From Caldicellulosiruptor bescii DSM 6725 (GTDB taxonomy: Bacteria; Bacillota; Thermoanaerobacteria; Caldicellulosiruptorales; Caldicellulosiruptoraceae): DNA of 64,000 nucleotides. Location: NCBI RefSeq assembly GCF_000022325.1, contig NC_012034.1, forward strand, positions 948,501 to 1,012,500, in the 5' to 3' direction. The stretch's first letter is position 1; the number at the start of each line of letters is the position of its first letter. Shown one piece after another: positions 9,414-18,960 of this stretch. The notes under the pieces were generated by a model. It was not told the DNA's origin and did no database searches. It was given only the letters and a program-made list of their open reading frames with translations. Position numbers and translations under genes: made by a program.

Positions 9414-10205
9414 GTGCTGCCAGATTTTTTGAGAGAAGAAGATAACGCTAAAGTCAAAGTTGCAAAAGAAGGATATGTGGAAAAGAGTCTTTCTGGTTAC
9501 TTGAAAGTTTCTCAGTGGTTTTTCAAAAGAAGCAAAAGTTTATTTACAAGAATTGATGAGTGGGCAAAACTTTTGTTTTTAATATGGTTTAGTTTACTTG
9601 TGAGTATCTCTAATAGTATTTTGTTTTTAGCAGTTGCTTTTACTTTTGTATTGGTAGTTGCGGCAATATCAAAAGCTCATATCAAGGCATTGATTGTTTC
9701 ATCTTGGGGGTTTGTGCCGCTTGTTACATTTATCATAAGCATTCCTTATATGCTAATAACAAAGAATATTATGCCAGCTATTTTGCAGGTTTTAAAGACA
9801 GGTATCATTATAATGACAGGTGAGGTTGTAATATATAACTCAAGAATTGACAGGCTTTTTAAGCCTTTTTCTTTTTTTGGGGGATTGAAAGAATTCATAT
9901 GGCTTGTTGAGCTCACGATAAGGAACATCTTTGTACTTTTGCACACAATTACAGATATTTTGTTCGCAAAGAAGATAAGGACGGTGGGTGTATCAAGGAA
10001 TAGATTAGATTTTGTAAAATCTATGATAAGGGCCATTGCTCAAAAGACCATGTATATTTCAGAGGTTACTTATATCTCCATGAAAACGCGTGGCTTTTCA
10101 TCTGGAAATATTAAATCTGTGTATAGATTTAAGGTCACTATCTCAGAGCTTTTGGTGGTATTTTCATTAATTATTATGAGTATTTTGGAGAGGATTTTAA
10201 GATGA
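9414..10205 (+). CDS. cbiQ: ECF transporter transmembrane subunit CbiQ
   Basis: A 263-residue T-component starting with GTG after a GAAAGGAAG ribosome site. It has several membrane helices and the cytoplasmic coupling region with 'SYISMKTRGF'-type motif (here 'YISMKTRGFSSG', near residue 225), where the family's Ala-Arg-Gly/Arg-Gly signature contacts the ATPase. It overlaps cbiO by 4 bp, indicating coupled translation. Confidence 0.9.
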   Translation: MLPDFLREEDNAKVKVAKEGYVEKSLSGYLKVSQWFFKRSKSLFTRIDEWAKLLFLIWFSLLVSISNSILFLAVAFTFVLVVAAISKAHIKALIVSSWGFVPLVTFIISIPYMLITKNIMPAILQVLKTGIIIMTGEVVIYNSRIDRLFKPFSFFGGLKEFIWLVELTIRNIFVLLHTITDILFAKKIRTVGVSRNRLDFVKSMIRAIAQKTMYISEVTYISMKTRGFSSGNIKSVYRFKVTISELLVVFSLIIMSILERILR

Positions 10206-10951
10206 GCACAGTGTTCAGGGGAAAAGATATAACATACAGGGTAAACAACAAAACCATTCTTGAAGTAGCAAGTTTTGAGATTGAGAAAGGAAAGGCTTAT
10301 GCGCTGGTAGGTTGCAACGGGAGTGGAAAAACTACACTGATGAAAATACTTTCTGGAATCACACTTGATTTTGAAGGTGAGCTTTACTTTTATGATAAAA
10401 AAGTTAATAAAACTTCTTTTGATGAGCTTTTCAAAAACGGATTTTACAAAAAGGTAGGTTATATGTTTCAGGAGACAGAACTTCAGCTTTTTAATCTCAC
10501 TGTGTTTGATGAGATTGCTTTTGGCCCAAGGCAGTTTATGAATGATGAAAGCAAAATCCAAAAAAGAGTTTTGGAGGTAGCAAAGTTTTTGGGGATTGAT
10601 AATTTACTTGAAAGTGATATACTGACATTGAGCGGTGGGGAGAAAAAAAGAGTAGCGCTTGCTTCAATACTTGCAAATAACCCGGAGGTTTTAATACTTG
10701 ATGAGCCGACAAACGACCTTGACCCCAAAAGCATAAGGTTTTTTGCAAGGATTTTAAAACAGCTCAAAGATGTTGGAAAAACTCTAATTGTTTCTACGCA
10801 CCACTTTGACTTGCTTTTTCGCTTGGCTGATTATACAATTTTGCTTTCACCAGACCACAGAATACTGAAGATTGGCACTACAAAAGAGATTTTAGAAGAT
10901 AAAAATCTTTTGCTTGAAGCTGAAGTCATAGATGAAGAATTTGATGTTTGA
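10202..10951 (+). CDS. cbiO: ECF transporter ATPase CbiO
   Basis: A 249-residue ABC ATPase powering CbiMNQ. All motifs are visible: Walker A 'GCNGSGKTT', Q-loop 'YMFQETELQL', signature 'LSGGEKKR', Walker B 'VLILDEPTNDLD' and the H-loop 'STHHFD'. The start overlaps the cbiQ stop (ATGA). The operon ends here and the next DNA is a degenerate gene. Confidence 0.93.
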   Translation: MSTVFRGKDITYRVNNKTILEVASFEIEKGKAYALVGCNGSGKTTLMKILSGITLDFEGELYFYDKKVNKTSFDELFKNGFYKKVGYMFQETELQLFNLTVFDEIAFGPRQFMNDESKIQKRVLEVAKFLGIDNLLESDILTLSGGEKKRVALASILANNPEVLILDEPTNDLDPKSIRFFARILKQLKDVGKTLIVSTHHFDLLFRLADYTILLSPDHRILKIGTTKEILEDKNLLLEAEVIDEEFDV

Positions 10952-11002
10952 GATGTTAGGGCTACTAAATCAAAAATTTTTAAAGGGAAGTGAGCAGACC
11001 AT

Positions 11003-11160
11003 ATGAGGATTAGTAGACTTGATGATGTGGAAAAATTCAAAATCGAAAATGAAAGATTATTTTTTTCTGCCCAACATGAAGAGATTAAAATGGGTTTGAC
11101 TACAGGTATGTACTTTTTATGAAAACATTGAAGTACCTTCAACTAACATGACAGTGGATA
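11003..11160 (+). pseudogene. 5' remnant of a nicotinate phosphoribosyltransferase-like gene
   Basis: An ATG with a plausible AAGGGAAGTGAG ribosome site opens 39 codons ending at 11122. The segment 'AQHEEIKMGLTTGMYF' resembles the conserved N-terminal block of nicotinate phosphoribosyltransferases ('HEEI..G.TTD.YF'). The stop follows at once, but another frame continues with 'MKTLKYLQ', like the family's next residues, so this looks frameshifted and truncated. The remaining DNA up to 11395 has no recognisable gene. Family recognition rests on one short block. Confidence 0.45.
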
Positions 11161-11395
11161 TAAAAAATTTAGTAGTAAATATGCAGAATAACAGGAAGAA
11201 TTTCTGGTGTGACTATTAATACAAGATTGAAGAGGGTATCTATGTATACCAAATTCAAAGTTATATAAATTGGGAATTCTCACAGGTTGAATTGATTGAA
11301 AAATAATTTAGTAATTGGTAAAATAGATAACAAAGAATAAAATGATTATAATGAAAAATTTGTTGTGTCAATAAAGTTTAATCGGAGGGGTTGAT

Positions 11396-12166
11396 TTGGC
11401 TGGTGACAAAATAACCTTAAGACAGCTTGAAACCCATCTTTTCAAGGCAGCTGATATACTCAGAGGTAAGATGGATGCCTCTGAGTATAAAGAATATATT
11501 TTTGGTATGCTTTTTCTAAAATATACTTCGGATGTTTTTGAAGAAAAAAGACAGGAGTTAAAAGATAGATTTAAAGCTATGGGATTTTCTGAAAAACAAA
11601 TACATGAACTATTAGAAGATCCAAGCTCTTATGGTGATGCCTTTTTTGTCCCTGAAAAGGCAAGATGGGAAAATATTTTAAAGTTAAAAGAAGATGTTGG
11701 AAATCAGCTAAATAAAGCTCTGAGCGCTTTAGAGGAAGCAAATCCAGAGCTTGATGGAGTTTTGAAACACATAGATTTTAACGCAGTAAAGGGAAAAACC
11801 CGACTCAAAGATCAGCAACTTATTGACCTTATTAACCATTTCAACAAGTATAAACTAACACCTTCAAACTTTGAATTTCCTGATCTGCTTGGTGCTGCTT
11901 ATGAGTATTTGCTAAAGGAATTTGCCGATTCAGCTGGTAAAAAAGGAGACAGACTTGCAAGGTTTGGATTTAAATATCTTAAGTTTTTCATGGAGAGCTT
12001 TGGGGTAGAACTGGTAGTGTTAAATGGCAGAGAAAATGAAGAAGATATAAACAGAGAACTGGCAGAGGACTTAATAGCGATAGTAACATCTTTTGCAGCG
12101 AGGATTTATGGACAAAGAGGTGCTAAAAGACATGGTAACAGTTCAGGCGAAGTTAGTGTTCGATAG
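11396..12166 (+). pseudogene. HsdM N-terminus fused in frame to the C-terminus of an IS607 serine recombinase
   Basis: A TTG start follows GGAGGGG. Residues 1-184 are the N-terminal helical domain of a type I DNA methyltransferase (HsdM_N), up to '[10 protein letters not shown]', which should lead into 'GEFYTP' and the SAM-binding domain. Instead residue 185 onward ('[11 protein letters not shown]', '[21 protein letters not shown]') is the C-terminus of an IS607-type TnpA. The TnpA catalytic serine and DNA-binding N-terminus are absent. The missing HsdM part resumes at 13733 as 'GEFYTPSHVKKL'; removing the intervening DNA at the shared GGAG restores the frame exactly. The chimera is an accident of insertion and should have neither activity. 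Confidence 0.82.
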
Positions 12167-13670
12167 AGAGGAAGACAAAAAGGCAGTATTAGATCTTATG
12201 AGAAGATGGTCCTCTTGTATGAGGTATGCATACAAGAGGTTACTGGAAGGGCATAAAAGGAATGAACTCAAAAGAGAACTGCAAGGAATTTTTAATCTTA
12301 ATTCCCGATACGTTGATGATGCAATAATGAAAGCAAACAGTGTTTTAAACTCATGCAAAGAAAGAGGAGAAAATCCTGAAAAGGTCATTTTTGGTGGCAG
12401 GCAACTTTTTGAAAAACTAAAGAGGCGGCACATAAACGGCAAGGTATATAGGAAACTTCAACGAGAGTGGCAGGAGAAAAGGAAGGGGAATCTGTACTCA
12501 AGAGGAGACAGGAGCAAAAAGGGGAATCTCAATACAAGGATTGAGATAGACGGGAACTTCACAAAACTCAGGATTAACGTAGGAAAAAGAGAGTACGTAT
12601 ATGCGACGATACAAGCTGGATGGAAGATGAAAGGTAAGACATACATGGATAGGAACCTACTGCTACAAGCAATAAGCAGCTTTAGTGGACCTTATTCTGT
12701 AGAACTGAAACTCAAAAACGGTGTAGTATATGCCTACTTCACCGTTGAAGAAGTTTTCCCCAAGCCTGCGATAACGAGAGCAAATGGAGTTATAGGGATA
12801 GACACTAACGCATATCCAAAGAATGTTGCATGGGCAGAAACAGATGAGTACGGACAGTTTCTGGGATATGGCAGAATACCACTTGAGAAGCTTGAGAGTG
12901 GAAGCTCAAGCAAGAGAGAGTATTACAGGTGGCAGTATGCACACATGATAGTACAAATGGCGAAAGAGAAGCAAAAAGCCATAGTGATTGAGAACCTTAG
13001 CATACAGGACAGGGGCAGAAGAGGCGACTTTTCAGGTAGAAAATCAAGACGGATAAGGCACTATTTTGGAAGCAGATTACTTTTGGAGAAGGTAAAACTT
13101 CTGGCAAAACGGGAAGGAGTAGAGGTTATAGAAGTAGACCCGGCGTATACTTCTGTGATAGGGATGTTGAAGTATGCACCGCAGTATATGGTGAGCAAGG
13201 ATATTGCGGCAGCGTATGTAATAGCGCGAAGAGGACTTGGTTTGAGAGAAAGGATACCGCACAATTATATGCTGCTTCTTAGTAGGCTTGATGTAAACAA
13301 CCTGGAAGAGCTAAAAGAGTATGTAAGGAAGGTAGTCAAGAACAAACATCTGAGGAAAAAACAACTCAAAGCGATAGATAGAGCGATAAAGTTTTTACAA
13401 AGCTCTGGGAGTGAGCCAGGGAGGCTATCCGTGCCTCTGGATGGAACAAGCGCGGGTAGTCGTGGCAAAAAACACAATCCCTGGCAAGTTCTTAGGGTAG
13501 CGGTGGTAACGCCACTCTCCCCTGACAGAGTCCTGCGTGATATGTCTGTCTTGAAATCGCTTTTGATTTCAGGGCAAGTGGGGAAGACCTGTAAGGGCGT
13601 AAGTTCCTGCTTCTTGGGGCAGGGGCTATGGCTTTCCCAAATACCGCCTGCTGGGGCTGGGAAAGCCTGA
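12108..13670 (+). CDS. tnpB: TnpB RNA-guided nuclease, IS607-associated, without zinc-ribbon cysteines
   Basis: The ATG at 12108 has GAGG just upstream and overlaps the tnpA fragment, as usual in IS607 elements; an in-frame start at 12093 is also open. The RuvC-like active site is complete: D232 in '[10 protein letters not shown]', E295 in 'IVIENLSI' and D365 in 'SKDIAAAYV'. Where most TnpBs have CxxC pairs between the last two motifs, this one has '[14 protein letters not shown]' and no cysteines. The final ~90 residues are low-complexity translation of the structured RNA-encoding DNA and may be untranslated or dispensable. Known TnpBs cut DNA using an omega-RNA from the element 3' end. Confidence 0.85.
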   Translation: MDKEVLKDMVTVQAKLVFDREEDKKAVLDLMRRWSSCMRYAYKRLLEGHKRNELKRELQGIFNLNSRYVDDAIMKANSVLNSCKERGENPEKVIFGGRQLFEKLKRRHINGKVYRKLQREWQEKRKGNLYSRGDRSKKGNLNTRIEIDGNFTKLRINVGKREYVYATIQAGWKMKGKTYMDRNLLLQAISSFSGPYSVELKLKNGVVYAYFTVEEVFPKPAITRANGVIGIDTNAYPKNVAWAETDEYGQFLGYGRIPLEKLESGSSSKREYYRWQYAHMIVQMAKEKQKAIVIENLSIQDRGRRGDFSGRKSRRIRHYFGSRLLLEKVKLLAKREGVEVIEVDPAYTSVIGMLKYAPQYMVSKDIAAAYVIARRGLGLRERIPHNYMLLLSRLDVNNLEELKEYVRKVVKNKHLRKKQLKAIDRAIKFLQSSGSEPGRLSVPLDGTSAGSRGKKHNPWQVLRVAVVTPLSPDRVLRDMSVLKSLLISGQVGKTCKGVSSCFLGQGLWLSQIPPAGAGKA

Positions 13671-13695
13671 AAGGCGGACTACAAATACCCCAGCC
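13410..13695 (+). ncRNA. probable omega-RNA (HEARO-like) overlapping the tnpB 3' end
   Basis: This GC-rich stretch differs sharply from its surroundings and holds several strong helices: TGAAATC/GATTTCA (13552-13558/13565-13571), CCTGC/GCAGG near 13605-13623, and a pseudoknot in which CCGCC (13644-13648) pairs with GGCGG (13673-13677) while GCTGGGG (13650-13656) pairs with CCCCAGC (13688-13694). TnpB elements are known to encode their guide RNA here, ending at the element boundary. The 5' limit is my estimate. The pseudoknot recurs at 5613-5680. Confidence 0.65.
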
Positions 13696-13732
13696 GCCAA
13701 TACTGTGCAATTTTACACAGTTTGGTTGACCA

Positions 13733-15625
13733 GGAGAATTTTACACACCATCACATGTTAAAAAATTGATGGTAAGGTTAGTTAAGCCCTGTGAGGGCAT
13801 GTCAATTTACGACCCAACTGTGGGCTCTGGTGGTTTCTTGATTGAAGCGTTCCACTATGTTGAGGAACAAGGGCAAAACCCAAGAAATTTAGCACTATAT
13901 GGGCAAGAGCTTAATGGATTGACATGGTCTATATGCAAAATGAATATGATTTTGCACGGCATTAATGACGCGCACATAGAAAATGAAGATGTGTTGACAA
14001 CCCCTATGTTTTTGGAAAATGGATACATAAAAAGGTTTGACAGAATATTGGCCAATCCACCTTTTTCAGAAAACTATACCCGCGCAAATATGCAGTTTGA
14101 AGAAAGATTTAAATATGACTTTACTCCTGAGAATGGAAAAAAGGCAGACCTTATGTTTTTGCAGCACATGATTGCAAGCCTGAAAGATGACGGAGTAATG
14201 GCAACAGTTATGCCCCATGGAGTTTTGTTCAGAGGTGGGCAAGAAAAGGTTATAAGGGAAGGAATTGTAAGAGATGATCTAATTGAGGCAATAATAGGAC
14301 TGCCGCCTAAGCTTTTCTACAACACTGGAATACCAGCTTGTATTATTGTGATTAATAAAAACAAGCCAGAACATTTAAAAAATAAGATCTTGTTTATCAA
14401 CGCTGATAGAGAGTATGGAGAAGGTAGAAATCAGAATTTCTTGAGACCAGAGGACATAGAAAAAATAGTTACAGTGTTCGATGAAAAGAAAGAGATACCT
14501 AAATACTCCAGGTTGGTTGATATAAAGGAGATAGAAGAAAACGATTTTAATCTGAATATTAGGCGTTATGTGGACAATTCTCCAGATCCTGAAATCGAAG
14601 ATGTTCGTGCACAGCTTTTTGGTGGTGTACCGAAGAAAGAAGTATTGCTGTATGAAAAACAGTTGAGGAAATTTAACTTGAGCTATGATATTTTGCTGGC
14701 AGAGAAGAGCGAAAATTATTTGGAGTTTAAAAAGGACATTACTGACAGAAATCAAATTAGGGAACTGATTGATAATTGCACTGAAGTGAAAGTTACAATA
14801 GAAAAACACAAAGAAAAACTTTTGGATTGGTGGCAGCTTGTAAGGACTGAAATTGAACAGTTTTTTGGCAGAAATAATCTTTGGAAGTTTAGAAATGAAG
14901 CTTTGAAAAAGTTGAAAGAAAGTCTGCTGCCAATTGGAACATTTGACGAATTTAAAGTTGCGGGCATATTTGCAAATTGGTGGGAAGAGCTTGTTTATGA
15001 TTTCAAAAGTATAGTTTCTGCTGGTTGGAATAGGAATTTGGTTGAAAGAGAAAGGATTAAGGAAAAGTATTTTAAAGAAGATGTAGAAGAAATGGAAGAA
15101 CTTGAAAGCAGGCTTGCCGAAATTGAAGCAGATTTAAGTGAGCTTTTAGAAGAAGTTGAAGATTGGGATGAAGAACAGCAGGGAGATAAAACTGCAAGCA
15201 AGGTCAAAGAGTTTTTGAAGGACTTGGTTAAAGATTTAAGATCAAAAGACAGCGAGGCTTCAAGAAGAGAAGCAAAAAAATGGGAAGATTTGTTAGAAAA
15301 TATTGCTCAAAAAGAAAAGGAAATTAAAAAGGTGAGAAGTGAGATAAGCAGAAAGCAAAAGGAAATTGAAAATAAGATAGATGAAAAGATTGAATCTATT
15401 ACTGAAGAAGAAGCAAAAGAGCTATTGCTCGTAAAGTTCTTTGAATTAATTAGCAATCAACTTGAAAAGTACTTAAATGCAGAAAAGAAAGAACTGATAA
15501 AGATTTTTGAAAAGCTTTGGGATAAATATCATGTGTCTCTTGAACATCTTTTAAAGGAACGAGAGCAGGAGGTCAGTAGGTTAAATAAATTTTTGGAGGA
15601 ACTTGGATACTATGAGAGAGTCTAA
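13733..15625 (+). pseudogene. hsdM: HsdM, catalytic part (3' portion of the split gene)
   Basis: The frame resumes at 'GEFYTPSHVKKLMV' and continues to a normal stop. Counting from an internal TTG at 13766, the SAM-binding motif is 'YDPTVGSGG' (residues 15-23) and the catalytic motif 'ILANPPF' (residues 94-100), as in N6-adenine methyltransferases of type I systems. The C-terminal half is long and strongly coiled-coil (Glu/Lys-rich). With its N-terminal domain detached by the IS607 insertion, a functional HsdM would need reassembly of two polypeptides, and no clear ribosome site is seen for this half. Confidence 0.85.
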
Positions 15626-16913
15626 ACAAGTGGAATTTAAAGCACAGTGGAACGACGAGCATCTTAGAACAATCTGTGCATTTGCTAATTCAGAAGGTGG
15701 AATAATATACATAGGTGTAGATGACAAAGGCAATCCTATTGGAATAACCAATATGGATAAACTTCTTGAAGACATACCAAATAAAATTTTAAGCAAACTT
15801 GGAGTTATTGCAGATGTTGATGTTGAAATGGTAAAAGGGCAAGAGGTAATAAAAATAAAAGTGGAAAAGTCAGAAGTGCCGATCTCATATGATGGCAAGT
15901 TTTACATTCGGACAGGTTCGACCATTCAGCAACTTAGCGGAAATGAACTTCTGAGATTTATGTTAAAAAAACAGCGAATTTTGTGGGATTCATTACCTTC
16001 TGAGGCAGGTGTTGACGAAGTAGACATCGAAACAATAGAAAGGTTTAAAAGGATGGCAAAGAAGAGATTGCCCGAAATATCCGAAGAAGATTCCATCGAA
16101 AAGATTCTCAAAAACCTTGAACTTGTAAAAGAGGATAAACTTACAAATGCAGGATTGTTGCTTTTTGGTAAAAAACCTCAAAAGTATATCCACGGTGCAG
16201 GTGCCCGTGTTGGAAGATTTAAAACTCCAACCATCATACTTGATACCATTGATGTTAGTGGAAATCTTTTCAAACAGCTTGATGGATTAATGGAAGCTAT
16301 TAAAAAACATTTGAATGTTCGATTTGAAATAAAAGGGATAGAAAGAGAAGATATATGGGATTATCCTCTTGAAGCTATAAGAGAGGCAGTAATAAATGCA
16401 TTAATTCATAGGGATTATTTAAGCCTTGCGGACGTTCAAATAAAGATTTATGATAATAAAATTTGGTTTTTCAATCCGGGTAAGCTTCCAGAAGAAATAA
16501 CAATTGAGATGCTAAAACAAGATCATGGATCAATACCACGCAACAGGCATATTGCTTATGTATTTTTCCTTGCAGGATTGATTGAAAAATGGGGAAGCGG
16601 TACAAAAAGAATGGTTGAACTTTGCAGGGAAGCAGGACTGCCAGAACCTGAGTTTAAAGAAGAAGGCGGTTTTGTGGTCGAATTTTATAAAGACATATAC
16701 ACAGAAGAGTATTTGACTAAGCTTGGGTTAAATGAAAGGCAGATAAAGGCAGTTATGTATGTAAAGGGGAAAGGAAAAATTACCAACAGAGAATATCGGG
16801 AACTGACAGGGCTTTCTGATGAGGGTACAAGAAAGGATATAAACGTTTTAGTTGAAAAAGGATTGCTGTTGCCTGTTGGGAAAGGAAGGAATACTCATTA
16901 CATTCTTAAATAA
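15612..16913 (+). CDS. AlbA_2 (Schlafen-like) plus GHKL-ATPase transcriptional regulator
   Basis: The ATG at 15612 overlaps the hsdM end by 14 bp and has GGAGG 13 bp upstream; a TTG at 15603 is also in frame. The N-terminus 'ESKQVEFKAQW' followed by 'ICAFANSEGGIIYIGVDD' is the AlbA_2/Schlafen domain. The middle carries a GHKL-like ATPase block ('EAVINALIHRDY', 'FNPGKLPE', 'KWGSGTKRM'), and the end holds a winged-helix-like segment. Such proteins are common passengers in type I R-M operons and defence islands. The ORF is intact while the flanking hsd genes are damaged. Function in this setting is unproven. Confidence 0.8.
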   Translation: MRESKQVEFKAQWNDEHLRTICAFANSEGGIIYIGVDDKGNPIGITNMDKLLEDIPNKILSKLGVIADVDVEMVKGQEVIKIKVEKSEVPISYDGKFYIRTGSTIQQLSGNELLRFMLKKQRILWDSLPSEAGVDEVDIETIERFKRMAKKRLPEISEEDSIEKILKNLELVKEDKLTNAGLLLFGKKPQKYIHGAGARVGRFKTPTIILDTIDVSGNLFKQLDGLMEAIKKHLNVRFEIKGIEREDIWDYPLEAIREAVINALIHRDYLSLADVQIKIYDNKIWFFNPGKLPEEITIEMLKQDHGSIPRNRHIAYVFFLAGLIEKWGSGTKRMVELCREAGLPEPEFKEEGGFVVEFYKDIYTEEYLTKLGLNERQIKAVMYVKGKGKITNREYRELTGLSDEGTRKDINVLVEKGLLLPVGKGRNTHYILK

Positions 16914-16966
16914 GTTGGCGATTTGTTGGCATTTAGTTGGCGATTGTGGCGATTATGGCGATTGTG
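16914..16966 (+). repeat. short TGGCGATT tandem repeat
   Basis: TGGCGATT occurs four times (16916, 16938, 16947, 16956), the last three exactly 9 bp apart. It lies between the AlbA/GHKL gene stop and hsdS. It may be a slippage-made simple repeat; no function is evident. Confidence 0.6.
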
Positions 16967-17054
16967 TAATGCTTATGTAGAAAAAATGTTTAATGAGGAT
17001 GCAAAACCATATCGAGGAGTGGCACTAATGTTTAAACAACAGGAAGAATTAAGA

Positions 17055-18331
17055 ATGGATAAAACAAAATGTATTCCTAAAAATTGGGGTGTTGTAAAGT
17101 TAGGAGAAAAATGTGAAATAACTATGGGACAATCTCCACCAAGTGAATCATACAATACGGAAGGAAAGGGAATGCCTTTTTTACAAGGCAAACAAGAATT
17201 TGGAAGCAATCATCCTGTAAATGTTAAGTATACCACAAAACCTTTAAAGATAGCTTTTGAGAATTCTATATTGATTTCAGTCAGGGCTCCAGTAGGTGAT
17301 GTTAATATTGCTGATAAGACTTACTGCATCGGGAGAGGATTAGCTTCATTAAGGGCAAAAAAAGGAATTATAGCTCTTTTCTTATATTATCTAATGGCTT
17401 TCCAAAAATCTGATGTTGAAGCAATAGGGGAGGGTTCAACTTTTCAGGCAATTACTAAATCTCAGATTTTCAATTTTAAAGTTCTTCTTCCTCCTCTCCC
17501 CGAACAACGCAAAATCGCTGAAATACTTGAGACAATTGATAATGCAATTGAGAAGACTGACGCCATTATAGAAAAATACAAACGCATAAAGCAAGGTTTG
17601 ATGCAAGATTTGCTTACTAAGGGAGTGGTATGTGAGGGTGAAGGTGAGAGTGAGAGGTGGAGGTTGAGAAATGAGAATATTGATAAATTCAAGGATTCAC
17701 CGCTTGGGAAGATTCCGGAAGAGTGGGAAGTGGTGGATGTCTACGGACATGTCAACTTAATTAATGGAGGAACTCCAAGCACAGAAGGCCCGAGTTTTGG
17801 AATGGAAGTATACCTTGGCTATCTGTAGAAGATTTTAATATAGGCAAAAGATGGGTTTTCTCAAGTTCAAAATACATAACTGAATTAGGTTTAAAGCAAA
17901 GTGCAACAAAGCTACTTAAAAAAGGTATGTTGATAATATCTGCACGTGGTACAGTAGGTGTGTTAGCACAACTTGGGGCGGATATGGCTTTCAATCAGTC
18001 ATGCTACGGCCTTGATGCAAAAGATAAAATGAAGCTCTCCAATGATTTCCTATATTATGCTTTAAAACATTTTATTACTTCATTTTTATCATTAGCATAT
18101 GAAAATGTATTTAATACAATTACGAGAGAAACCTTTAAAGAAATTTTAATTCCTCTTCCACCTCTTCCCGAACAACAACGCATAGCTTCAATTCTATCTC
18201 AAATAGATGAAGCCATAGAAAAAGAGCAAGCCTATAAGGAAAAGCTTGAAAGAATCAAAAAAGGCTTAATGGAAGATTTGCTAACAGGCAAAGTCAGGAT
18301 AAACCACCTTATTGAGGAGGAAGAAATATGA
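17055..18331 (+). pseudogene. hsdS: HsdS specificity subunit with a frameshift
   Basis: From the ATG at 17055 (AGGAAG upstream) the protein has TRD1, the conserved helix 'PPLPEQRKIAEILETID', then the start of TRD2 '(INGGTPSTEGP)'. Frame 3 ends at 17828, but another frame continues the expected sequence 'FWNGSIPWLSVEDF' from about 17792 through 'IISARGTVG' and the second conserved helix 'PLPEQQRIASILSQID' to 18331. The change fits loss of one base near 17789-17793, inside TRD2. HsdS normally sets target sequence for both methylation and cleavage; here TRD2 would be lost. A sequencing error cannot be excluded from one read. Confidence 0.85.
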
Positions 18332-18618
18332 ATAGTGATATACAAGTAATTCTACAAGAACGAAAAAATTATTTAGTGGAAAAGTTCGGAGTAATTGAAA
18401 TTGCTATCTTTGGCTCCTATGCAAGAGGCGAACAAAGAAAAGATAGTGATATAGATATCATTGTTGATTTTAAAGAGGGTTACAAAACATTCGATAATTA
18501 TATGAATTTGAAATTCTACCTTGAAGAACTTTTTGGTAAAAAGGTTGACCTTGTGATTAAATCAGCTATAAATCCACGTCTAAAGCCTTTCATAATGGAG
18601 GAAGCAGTATATGTCTAA
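18328..18618 (+). CDS. mntA: MntA-like nucleotidyltransferase antitoxin
   Basis: A 96-residue minimal nucleotidyltransferase. The GSX10DXD signature is intact: G29-S30, D41-x-D43, and a third acidic residue at D74 in 'KKVDLVI'. Its ATG overlaps the hsdS stop (ATGA) and has an AGGAGGAAG ribosome site; it overlaps the next gene by 8 bp. In characterised MntA-HepT pairs this enzyme AMPylates a tyrosine of the HEPN toxin and neutralises it. The pairing, spacing and motifs all agree with that role. Confidence 0.88.
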   Translation: MNSDIQVILQERKNYLVEKFGVIEIAIFGSYARGEQRKDSDIDIIVDFKEGYKTFDNYMNLKFYLEELFGKKVDLVIKSAINPRLKPFIMEEAVYV

Positions 18619-18958
18619 AAAGCGTATACTAAAAGTAATTCTTGAAGACATCGTTGAAGAGATTGACCGCATTAAAAAGTTTACACAAGGAATTGAAAAA
18701 TACAACAATTTTGTTGAAAATGAACTAGTTTTTTATGCAGTTTTAAAAGCTCTTGAAAATATTGGTGAAGCTGTTAAGCAGATTCCGGATGATAAAAGAG
18801 AACTTTATCCAATAGAATGGAAGAAAATCGCTGGTTTAAGGGATATTCTTATTCATGAGTATTTCGGGATAGATGCTGAAATAATCTGGGAGGTTATCAA
18901 AAAGAAGCTGCCGGAACTAGAAAAGGCAGTAAAATTCCTTCTTGAAAAGGAGAGTTAA
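18611..18958 (+). CDS. hepT: HepT-like HEPN RNase toxin
   Basis: A 115-residue HEPN (DUF86) protein, nearly all helical. The RX4HXY motif is R77-x4-H82-x-Y84 in '[10 protein letters not shown]', containing both the RNase residues and the tyrosine that MntA modifies in known pairs. It follows the antitoxin gene with an 8-bp overlap and is 2 bp from hsdR, so the module is embedded in the restriction operon. Unlike its hsd neighbours it shows no damage. Confidence 0.88.
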   Translation: MSKKRILKVILEDIVEEIDRIKKFTQGIEKYNNFVENELVFYAVLKALENIGEAVKQIPDDKRELYPIEWKKIAGLRDILIHEYFGIDAEIIWEVIKKKLPELEKAVKFLLEKES

Positions 18959-18960
18959 AA

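Larger units (their letters stand above)
11949..13732 (+). mobile_element. left-truncated IS607-family element (tnpA fragment + tnpB) inserted in hsdM
   Basis: Between two GGAG tetranucleotides (11945-11948 and 13733-13736) lie a 3' fragment of an IS607 recombinase gene, tnpB and a structured right end. Excision at the shared bases rebuilds hsdM. IS607 elements are known to insert at GG dinucleotides without target duplication, and GG is present at both joints. Exact termini are uncertain: the sequence shared with the relic at 5613-5680 stops at 13695, leaving about 37 bp of unexplained DNA before hsdM resumes. Confidence 0.72.

Noticed and set aside
16914-16966. CRISPR-like array
   Set aside because: The repeats are 8-9 bp in direct tandem without spacers. 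No CRISPR array was seen in the window.
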